DNA from: Caenorhabditis remanei
Taxonomy: Eukaryota > Nematoda > Chromadorea > Rhabditida > Rhabditidae
Length of the DNA stretch: 64,000 bases
NCBI RefSeq assembly: GCF_010183535.1
Contig: NC_071332.1
Location: 15,934,001 to 15,998,000 of the forward strand
Reading direction: 5' to 3'
Made by a program: the position numbers and the translations under genes. The notes beneath the pieces were generated by a model. The model saw only the letters and a program-made list of their open reading frames with translations. It did no database searches and had not been told where the DNA came from. Positions 56,480 through 64,000 of this stretch are shown in pieces (the stretch's first letter is position 1; each line of letters starts with the position of its first letter).

Positions 56480-57482
56480 GAGGAAAATTACAACGGAAGT
56501 TTGTCTAGGAATGGAAATGTAGGTTGAGTCGAAAAGAATAAAAAATGCCGAACCACCTGTCTCAGATGACAAATTCCACAAAGTATTTTAAACTTGCTCA
56601 GTATACTAATAATGCTCAACATGTCATAAAGATTAATTCAGATTTTACATCGATCTAAAAATAGAACAATTACAAGTTAAGAGAAGCATTTCGTAAAAAA
56701 TTCTGAATTTTGCTTTTTCGAATTACGATTAACGGTTTCATTGATTCACAACTTAGTCGATTCTGGATAAATTAAAGTTCGAGATCTCGATTATAACCGT
56801 TTACCTTTCCTAGTACTCTGTGTCGCAAAGTACTTTTAAGACAATTTCTGCATTTCGCACCCTAAAAGTGAATTTATCTCTCCCGAAAAACAGTTTAACA
56901 GTTTTGACGGTTGAGAAGAGGTTCAATAGTGAAGATCTTATCGTCGCTCATGATCACGTCCGAGACACGACGCACCTGCAGATCGGCACGCACCTTCTCC
57001 GATTTTTCAAGTCGTGAAGCTTTGCGCTGAAAGCAACTGTCCTCGCTGGAAAAGCCTAATTATTTTTTTGGTTTCACAATTAGAGGAGTTGGGACTTTAA
57101 GTGATCAATATACTATTTAAAAAAAAGCTTTTTTATATGGATAGTCCCTTGAAAGTTACATCTATTTTCATTTCTTAAATTTAGGAGTCTGTAACTAAAA
57201 AAAATCTTTTTTTTAAAGGTCATGACAATAACAGAATCATTAAGAATGCAACCTGACGAATTCATACGCCATTTCACTCATTGATAAAAAATAACATTCT
57301 AACTGAAACAGCTGACTTTTTTTTTGATTTTTTCGCACAGCTCTCATTTCATTTCCTTCTATTTTAAGTGTACTACATCAATCGCATTGCAAGTCCAGAA
57401 TTTGATCAGAGACAGGTGATTTTTGCTTACGACACAACCTTACATTTCCATCACTCGGCCAACTTCCTCTGTAGTTTTTGTC
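56480..57482. other. Divergent intergenic region between srh genes
   Basis: This region separates two divergent srh genes. At 57,042-57,130 it contains a segment repeated at 62,701-62,790. No other feature is visible. Confidence 0.5.
57042..57130. repeat. Direct repeat flanking the split srh gene, left copy
   Basis: The segment CTCGCTGGAAAAGCCTAATT with following ACAATTAGAGGAGTT and GATCAA recurs at 62,701-62,790. Confidence 0.7.
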
Positions 57483-58104
57483 ATGGCTATCACTCTAGAG
57501 GAATATTATCTTGTGAACTATTCTCAGTGTAATGTACCGTATAGTTTTCTAGCTTCCTGGCAAGGATTGGCATATCCAAGTCATGTTATTCAGTCGGTCT
57601 CGTTTGCACTTGAAGTTCTAACGATTTTTCTGATTATGAGTAAAACTCCAGTTCAAATGAAGACTTTCAGATACCAATTATTGTTTGGCTACTTTTGGTA
57701 AGTATTAAAAGTTGTTGTTCACATTTTTCAGTAAAACACAATAAATCGTCTCTTCTGTAAATGGTATTTTCCCAGGTGCACATTGATCAACTTACTTGCT
57801 TGTTCTCTTGCAACGCCCTATGTTTATCTCAAGTTTCGTGGCGGTTTCGGAGTTGGACTGCTCAGCTGGTTAGGGGTGCCTTTTAAGTATCAAGCTGTCA
57901 CTGGCTTTTTTGCATTGTCATGTAAGGCAACATATATAAAAAAGACCGTATAAAAATGTTCAGGTGCTACTAGTTCATATATATTTTTATTCGAAGGTTG
58001 TAGCAGTTCTCTCCAAGAAAACAAGTTTAGAATCACTCGGAAGTGTTTTCGAATTGTCTATCATTCTTTGATTTTCCTCATCAATAGTTCTACATTTTTC
58101 ATAT

Positions 58105-58571
58105 TGTACGGTTGGCACCGTGTGTTCTTCAAAACAATTCTTTAAAGTCGCTTGAGTTTCTAGACTCACTCCGTATGTCACTGTGTGCCGCGTTTGACCT
58201 ACGGGCGCGCGTGCATTTCTCGCAGCTATTTTGTCAATTTCGCTTTCAAAATGGAGATTTTCGGGACTCTTGGGCGCTGGCGGAGGCACGTTAGGTGCTC
58301 CGTTATTCTCGTTTGTAGATCTTACCTCTTTCTTTGGTTTTTAGACCAATTTTATAGTTTTCTTGTGTTTTTAGTGGGTTTTTAGCCAGTTGGCTTGAAA
58401 TAAATTGATTATTTCAACAAGAAATTGTGTTTTGTGTTGTGTTGCGCGTTTTAGATTTTAGCTTATATCGTTCTGTTAGATTTGCTCTTTGCGTTTGCGT
58501 TCTTGTGTGTTTCTCGTTATTTATCTAATAAGTGTTGCAAGTTCTCTCGGGAATTTGTAGTTCTTATTACT
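58105..58571 (+). repeat. 5' LTR
   Basis: It begins TGTACGG and ends TTATTACT. AATAAA at 58,399-58,404 is a candidate poly(A) signal. Differences from the 3' LTR are all single-base changes. Confidence 0.93.
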
Positions 58572-58586
58572 TGGGGGCCGATTGCC
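58572..58586 (+). promoter_or_regulatory. Primer binding site
   Basis: TGGGGGCCGATTGCC starts directly after the LTR. The TGG start pairs with the CCA end of a tRNA, so a tRNA with 3' end GGCAATCGGCCCCCA is expected as primer. Confidence 0.75.
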
Positions 58587-58634
58587 AAAAGTTTTTCTGT
58601 TGCAAAACAGAAAACGAGACCTTTTCGTTCCAAA

Positions 58635-58865
58635 AATAAAAGAAAAACACTTCGGCTGTTTCTTTTATTAGAGAAAGTATTCAAAATATTAAAAAAAACA
58701 CTTCGGCTGTTTCTTTTATTAGAGAAAGTATTCAAAAGTAAAGAAATACACCCCGGCTGGTTTCTTTACAAAGAAAATAGAAGAAAAACACTCCGGCTGT
58801 TTCTTCTATAGAGATAATCGTACCGAAATAAAATAATTCACCTCGCCTGATTCTTTTATAAAGAA
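58635..58865 (+). repeat. Array of five hairpin units in the retroelement leader
   Basis: Units with the loop core C-Y-Y-CGGC occur at about 58,650, 58,701, 58,751 and 58,791, with a weaker fifth at 58,841. Three form perfect stems: AATAAAAGAAA/TTTCTTTTATT (58,635-45/58,659-69), GTAAAGAAA/TTTCTTTAC (58,738-46/58,761-69) and ATAGAAGAAA/TTTCTTCTAT (58,777-86/58,800-09). Below the loop each has the pair CA/TG. Paired changes between units keep the stems. This points to selected RNA structure, perhaps for packaging, dimerisation or translation. Confidence 0.8.
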
Positions 58866-59256
58866 ATATACCAAATTGATCACAGAATCATTGATTTTCT
58901 GGTGACAGATATTGGAAAGTGAACGAATTACGTGCAATTCTTGAAATTGACGTAATATTCGCTGCTAATTCGCTTCTTTTGTGTGAAAATCACAAAGTGA
59001 AGATTAAAGTATTGATTTTGCAGCAGAAAATTTTGCTAGCAAAAACAAAGATTTCTAATATCTCTCAATAGAGAATTACTAAAATTTTGAGCAGAATTTC
59101 GTGGTATTGGTTGAAATTCACGAATTTTAAATCAAAATTATCGATTTTTGTGTCGAAAATTTATTGTCGCACAGAAATTCAAGTCTTCTCGTACGGTATT
59201 CAGCGATTGTTTTCATTGGTAGATGATAACTAATTAGGACATTCAGTAATTACAAA

Positions 59257-61086
59257 ATGGTTTTCGATGGGGATCCAAAGAAAACAGTTGTCTTCCCGGA
59301 AAGTTCAGAGGGGTTGAATCCTGCTCTCGTGGAAGAGTATGAAAGTGCAGACCTTCGCAAAAGAGGGCGAATGTTTATCATGAAAAAGGCTTGCGAACGT
59401 GCAGAAAAAATGTTAAGGACCTATACCAAAGGGAATGCTAGCACGTACGATAGCATTTTGAAACCAGTGATTGAATTCGCTTTGGAGATGATGCAAGAAT
59501 TAGAGGATAGAGAAAAAGAAGAGCTAGAAGCAAGGAAAAATCATGATAGTTTAATGGATAGGTTAATGGATGTATGGTCACTAGTAGAGGAAAGAGGAGC
59601 GGAAAACATTGAACTCTTCAGAGAAAATCTGCAACTGAAAGATGAGATAAATTTTCTTCATGAATTGCTTGCTGAAAAGAGAAAAGGAGAAAATATGAAA
59701 AGTGTTCAAACTGAGGAGCAATACTTTGAGAAAGTGCATATCTCAAACAGTAATGTTGAGACAGTTACAGTGAAAACTGAAACAAAGTGTTCAAATGATA
59801 ATGAATCAGAAAACAAACTGATTGATTACAGAAAGGCAAGGAAAAGTCTGTGTGAAGGGCAAGGTATTGCTAAGATTGTTTTTGAAAATGAATTGGATTA
59901 CAGTGAAGACAGGGTGTCTAGGAAAGCTGGTAATGCCAAGGAGATCTTTGTTATGAAGTCCAATAATGTGTTGTGTTGTGAGGATATTAAGGCTGACGAG
60001 ATTCAGAGCTCCTGCACAAAAAGCACACACGAGAAGGATGAGAATATTGGTGTGACCGATAGGTGCACAGAAGCCAATACTTCTGATGGCAAGTTGTGTA
60101 GTGGAGATCAAACACCTGGGAAGGCCCAGAGATCTGTCACGTTTACACAGTATGAAACAAAGAAGCAAAGTGTCCAGCAGAAAATAGTTTCTGATGTGAT
60201 TGATAGTAATGTGGATCTGGTAAAAGATCAAGAGGAACGTGATGTTCAGAATACTGTACTTGAAAAAGAGTCAATGCAGTTGCTCAAGAATATGCTTGTA
60301 GTGGAAAACACAAAGCATGATTACAAGGCAAACCGTGTCAGTAGTATGGATTGTGATAGTTATGAAGATGAGGCGAAGAGAAAGAAAGTGGACCAGAAAT
60401 CTGAAGACACTGTGACATGTCCAGGTCCCCCACTGAATTCTAAAAGTAACCTTCTCACTTTTCATCACACCAAACAGCAAAAGCTACCAGGAAAGAACAC
60501 AGAAAATGTTGTGAGAAAGAACTATTCTTCGGATTTTAAAATTCCCAATCTCGGAGAGCCCCGACATAAAAAAAAGGGAGATGGCGCCGGCGGCGTTGTT
60601 TTTCAGAGGAAAACCAAACGTCGAAAGCGTGAGGAACCCCGTCCTAGAACGGATCCACCAAGTCTTTCGATGACTTATTTCAAAGATGAGAGCATCCCTA
60701 ATGATTTCTCAGTTACTGTTGCTTGTGATCAGAATGTCATTCTTTCACACCAAAGCATTTCGGATCATTCGACGTGTGGTGAGACCAAGTCGAAGCGAGT
60801 GGAAGAGGAGCCACGTCCTCGGAAAGATCCACCGCAATCAGGATTGTTGAATTGGAGTGACACCAAGACCGGAAGAGTCAAAGAAGAACCTCGTCCTCGT
60901 AAGGATCCTCCTCATTCTGATATGATGGTCAATGACACATGGAGACATACGATGGCGGAGCATCGACCTCGTAAGGACCCTCCGATTTCACCGTCTCAAC
61001 AGTATGGTCATCATGGTAATCTATTCGGATGTCGGAACCAGGGAAATCGGCTGCAGGATACAACAAGGAATCTCATCAGTTGCTGA
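59257..61086 (+). CDS. Retroelement ORF, Gag-position coiled-coil protein with PRPRKDPP repeats
   Basis: This is an uninterrupted ORF of 609 aa and the only long frame of the element. Residues ~1-150 are helical and charged with coiled-coil character (EFALEMMQELEDREKEELEA, RENLQLKDEINFLHELLAEK), where a Gag would sit. The middle is Lys/Glu/Ser/Asn-rich and probably disordered. Residues ~450-590 carry four copies of E-x-RPR(K/T)DPP (EEPRPRTDPPS, EEPRPRKDPPQS, EEPRPRKDPPHS, EHRPRKDPPIS) among basic patches (KRRKREEPRPR). No zinc knuckle or enzymatic motif is visible. It might be a divergent structural protein that packages the element's RNA, or captured host sequence. Confidence 0.75.
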   Translation: MVFDGDPKKTVVFPESSEGLNPALVEEYESADLRKRGRMFIMKKACERAEKMLRTYTKGNASTYDSILKPVIEFALEMMQELEDREKEELEARKNHDSLMDRLMDVWSLVEERGAENIELFRENLQLKDEINFLHELLAEKRKGENMKSVQTEEQYFEKVHISNSNVETVTVKTETKCSNDNESENKLIDYRKARKSLCEGQGIAKIVFENELDYSEDRVSRKAGNAKEIFVMKSNNVLCCEDIKADEIQSSCTKSTHEKDENIGVTDRCTEANTSDGKLCSGDQTPGKAQRSVTFTQYETKKQSVQQKIVSDVIDSNVDLVKDQEERDVQNTVLEKESMQLLKNMLVVENTKHDYKANRVSSMDCDSYEDEAKRKKVDQKSEDTVTCPGPPLNSKSNLLTFHHTKQQKLPGKNTENVVRKNYSSDFKIPNLGEPRHKKKGDGAGGVVFQRKTKRRKREEPRPRTDPPSLSMTYFKDESIPNDFSVTVACDQNVILSHQSISDHSTCGETKSKRVEEEPRPRKDPPQSGLLNWSDTKTGRVKEEPRPRKDPPHSDMMVNDTWRHTMAEHRPRKDPPISPSQQYGHHGNLFGCRNQGNRLQDTTRNLISC

Positions 61087-61430
61087 TTGGACACGCACCA
61101 TCTCATCTCCCTGGATGCCATAACTAATATTTTCGTTTTATTTTTCAAAGTTTTATATCAAATGTATCTATCTTCTCGTTTTTATCTATCATTCTAAGTC
61201 ATGTTCTCATATTATTTTCAGTGAATATTTGTTAAATTATTTCTCTTATTAAGAATCCCCACCCTTCTAAGTTTAGGTTATTATTTCTTAAGTTCTAGGT
61301 TCCCTATTAGGTTTTCTATCTTTATCATTCTTACCCATTTCATCCCCTTATCCTGTGAGAATGCCTCCATACTTTCGTATGACATACAAATAGCACCTCA
61401 TTCGAGAGAGCACTGTGTCAGGAGGGACTC

Positions 61431-61444
61431 GAAAAGAAGGGAGA
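61431..61444 (+). promoter_or_regulatory. Polypurine tract
   Basis: GAAAAGAAGGGAGA lies immediately upstream of the 3' LTR, the expected place and composition for plus-strand priming. Confidence 0.85.
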
Positions 61445-61911
61445 TGTACGGTTGTCACCGTGTGTTCTTCTAAACAATTCTTTAAAGTCGCTTGAGTTTC
61501 TAGACTCACTCCGTATGTCACTGTGTGCCGCGTTTGACCTACGGGCGCGCGTGCATTTCTCGCAGCTATTTTGTCAATTTCGCTTTCAAAATGGAGATTT
61601 TCGGGACTCTTGGGCGCTGACGGAGGCACGTTAGGTGCTCCGTTATTCTCGTTTGTAGATCTTACCTCTTTCTTTGGTTTTTAGACCAATTTTATAGTTT
61701 TCTTGTGTTTTTAGTGGGTTTTTAGCCAGTTGGCTTGAAATAAATTGATTATTTCAACAAGAAATTGTGTTTTGTGTTGTGTTGCGCGTTTTAGATTTTA
61801 GCTTATATCGTTCTGTTAGATTTGCTATTTGCGTTTGCGTTCTTGTGTGTTTCTCGTTATTTAGCTAATAAGTGTTGCAAGTTCTCTCGGGAATTTGTAG
61901 TTCTTATTACT
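61445..61911 (+). repeat. 3' LTR
   Basis: It has the same length as the 5' LTR. A frame that opens in it at 61,822 continues across the junction into the downstream half of the srh exon. Confidence 0.93.
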
Positions 61912-62541
61912 ATATTTTTTAAATCCCCACCAGATCATGACTCTACTAAACTTAATGTGTTAGAGTTGGATCCCTGTCCAACTTCGGAATTTTTTAATTC
62001 CGATGTCTTCATTATGTCAACTGATCAGAATCTTATCGGCTTCTATGTTTGGTTTCTCGGACCTTTTATCTTATTAAATGCAACTGGTCATGTTTTATTT
62101 CATGCTGCCTGTACTATATACTATCTATTCATTGCCCCTTCGAAACTTGTTTCTACACAAACTCAACGTCTACAGCGACTGTTTTTTATTGGAGCAGTTT
62201 TTCAGACTGGAATTCCATTGATTTTTGTTGCGATGCCAGCTCTCATAGTAGCTGTGATATATTCAATTAATTGTGCGTGTCAGGATATTATGAATTTGGC
62301 TGTATTAATTGTAGAGCTTCACTGCATTGCTGTCAGTTTAACTAGTTTAACTACAGTTTACGATTCTTATCGGAAAGCAATGGTGCAGATGTTTTTTGGA
62401 TGTTATTCGAAAAGTGAGAAAGAGTTGAGTAGCTCTAAAATATACATGCAATTCTCAGATTTGAACACTTCTGTCCAAGTGCTCCCGAATTTTCGAGCGA
62501 ATCGAAACAACTCAAGGCCGTTTGTCAACTTGAGTCATTAA

Positions 62542-63725
62542 AAATATTAACTATTTTGGCTAAGAATTTAATTGGAACTTTTTTTTGATAAATTAATTCA
62601 AATAATGATAAAGGTGTTTCTTGAATCTTGATACAGTTAAACGTGTCATTGCGCTTTTGTTAGCTAACTTCCCCGTTTTTTTTTTCTGACAAAAAATTAT
62701 CTCGCTGGAAAAGCCTAATTAATTTTTGGCTTTACAATTAGAGGAGTTCGGACTATAAGCGATCAAAATACTGTCCAAGAAAAACTATTTCAAAAATTCG
62801 GCAATGCCGAAAAAGCCACCCTGCCCCACAAAACTGAAAATATGAACAAGTGTTGGGACGTTTTGAAACCGGTCATTTGGAAATTAAAACAGTTTTTCGG
62901 TTTCCCTTCCCTTTGTTCTGATCTGACGGGTCACGGTTTTTAAGTGAAAAAAATATAGGAAAAAAAAAATAATTTCTTGATGATGGCTTGCAGAAGAACT
63001 CAAAACACTTTTTTTGGTACATGTTTCGGCAGATTTAAATGATTTTTTGATGAGTTATGCAGGTTTTTCCGAGGGCGCCACTTTTGACTTCTGGAGCTCT
63101 AGCATGATGCTTAGGGTTTCAGAAACCGATTCAACATACTTTGTTGTTTATCTGAGTAATTTCCATCATTTTGACATCAAAAACTCAAAAACTCTAAGAG
63201 AAAAATATAACGTTTTTTTTTTCGAATTTTTAAATCAAGTCACGGTCAGGAAAAATCGATTATCGATAAAATTTAATGTGTTTATTTTTTCAAAAAAACT
63301 TATTTTCTCATTGCTGAATGTTTCAGCTATCTGCCAAAAAAAGTTTATGCAAAACGGGCTCGTTTCAGCAGAGTTACACATGAAAGTTTGAATCTGCCCT
63401 CACTTGTGCTCGCTACTATATGCGTTTTTCGTATTGAACATTGAAAAGTGTTGCTGGAAAAATAATTCATCATCCCAAAAATAAGTTTTTAAGATATGCA
63501 TTACACAGATTACTCATCGAAATCTGACGCTTGTTTTCATTCTTCCCTCGTGTTCTTCAAAATGTTATCAACACTACATTCTCTTCACAAGATTACTAAA
63601 TTTTTCACTTTCTCTGTTATAGCAGCAGATACAAAAACAGAAAATTGAGAAAAACAAGAAATATTTTTTCTTGGTAGAGTAGTAGTGCTTCTTTCCTTTA
63701 GTATTCATTTCAAAAACCCACAGAA
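62542..63725. other. Intergenic region
   Basis: Except for the repeat at 62,701-62,790, this AT-rich stretch shows no gene. It leads into a str gene whose ATG at 63,726 is preceded by ATTTCAAAAACCCACAGAA. Confidence 0.5.
62701..62790. repeat. Direct repeat flanking the split srh gene, right copy
   Basis: It matches 57,042-57,130 over about 90 bp with a few differences. Confidence 0.7.
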
Positions 63726-64000
63726 ATGATGGTTGTCCAGCAAGCACTTGCTATTATATCCTTTTTAACGAACTGTTTACTGATTGCTTTGATTCTTACA
63801 AAGTCGCCAAAGACCATGGGATCATACAAGTATCTTATGATTTTCATGTCAGGCTTCGAGATTTTTTACGCATTTATCGATTTACTTATACAACCGGTAG
63901 GTGAAAAAATAAGTTTATTTAAAAAAAAGAGATTTATTGTTTAGGAAGTTGTAACAATGGATTCATTCTGGTTATCTATGACAAGTGCCAAAAGATCTGT
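63726..64000 (+). CDS. str/srj-type 7TM chemoreceptor (partial, runs off window)
   Basis: Exon 1 (63,726-63,896, 57 codons) encodes TM1 and TM2: LAIISFLTNCLLIALILTKS and PKTMGSYKYLMIFMSGFEIF, ending LIQP. The MGSYKYLM and IDLLIQP words are characteristic of str/srj receptors. The GTAGGT donor is followed by a short intron and a second exon from 63,945 (EVVTMDSFWLSM) that continues past the edge. The start could also be the next codon, which is also ATG. Confidence 0.8.

Larger units (their letters stand above)
58105..61911 (+). mobile_element. Complete non-autonomous LTR retrotransposon
   Basis: Two 467-bp LTRs (58,105-58,571 and 61,445-61,911) differ at about five positions. The 4-bp target duplication ATAT lies at 58,101-58,104 and 61,912-61,915. 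A primer binding site follows the 5' LTR and a polypurine tract precedes the 3' LTR. The internal region has a hairpin-rich leader and one ORF of 609 codons. No protease, reverse transcriptase, RNase H or integrase is present, so it must be mobilised by another element. The 4-bp duplication fits Ty3/gypsy-like integration. Confidence 0.93.
57483..62541 (+). pseudogene. srh-type 7TM chemoreceptor split by an LTR retroelement
   Basis: Exons 57,483-57,697 and 57,776-57,921, then an exon running 57,964-58,104 and resuming at 61,916-62,541, encode an srh receptor. The first exon has LEEYYLVNYSQCNVPYSFLA and the last part has RLQRLFFIGAVFQTGIPLIF. The 3.8-kb element at 58,105-61,911 interrupts the TM4-loop region. 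Counting one copy of the 4-bp target duplication, the two halves are in the same frame with no other lesion, so the gene was intact at insertion. The predicted intact length was about 375 aa, longer than its paralogues through an extended C-terminal tail. It is now disrupted unless the empty allele still segregates. Confidence 0.9.

Noticed and set aside
58517..58811. Open frames across the retroelement leader on both strands
   Set aside because: They arise from the repeated hairpin unit (KTLRLFLLLEK repeats) and not from coding selection.
59806..60231. - strand frame opposite the retroelement ORF
   Set aside because: It overlaps a longer, better supported + strand ORF and has no recognisable features.

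Overview
The window looks like nuclear DNA of a Caenorhabditis-type nematode. Most introns are short and AT-rich and end in TTTTCAG. Several first exons are preceded by the same acceptor, as expected for spliced-leader addition. Gene families include nematode-specific 7-transmembrane chemoreceptors (srh, sri and str/srj types), and terminal-inverted-repeat elements are abundant. The first two genes look like orthologues of C. elegans lea-1 and acl-2. The species cannot be fixed from the sequence alone.

Left third (1-33 kb). A LEA group 3 gene (lea-1-like, + strand) runs to 8525 and converges with a 1-acylglycerol-3-phosphate acyltransferase gene (acl-2-like, - strand, five exons, 282 aa). The last acl-2 intron holds two divergent tRNA-Pro(UGG) genes. 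About 13 kb of apparently gene-free DNA follows, full of short palindromic elements, a ~2.2 kb foldback, telomere-like GCCTAAA repeats, poly-C tracts and a recurrent GAGCGC-centred motif. A five-exon gene for an unrecognised acidic/basic protein spans 26,954-31,704.

Middle (33-51 kb). A str/srj-type chemoreceptor with a frame break, a fragment of another and an intact one are mixed with a Tc1/mariner-like element, MITEs, a mariner-length element and a LINE 3' end. Then come three small secreted SXP/RAL-2-like genes, a claudin-like four-TM gene, two paralogues for secreted Thr/Pro-repeat proteins and an inverted pair of sri genes. One sri copy and the DNA between the copies are broken. Matching TATA boxes at paired paralogues point to local inverted duplication.

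Right third (51-64 kb). Three srh paralogues (one with a one-base frameshift, one intact, one split) flank an unrecognised 282-aa gene. The split srh exon contains a complete young LTR retroelement at 58,105-61,911, with 467-bp LTRs about 99% identical, a 4-bp target duplication, a primer binding site and a polypurine tract. It carries a single non-pol ORF, and its leader holds an array of hairpins whose stems covary. This element is the most unusual object in the window. A str exon runs off the right end.

There is no operon-like arrangement that can be proven. The left genes are single-copy housekeeping or stress genes. The right two thirds resemble an environmentally variable chromosome-arm cluster shaped by duplication and transposition.
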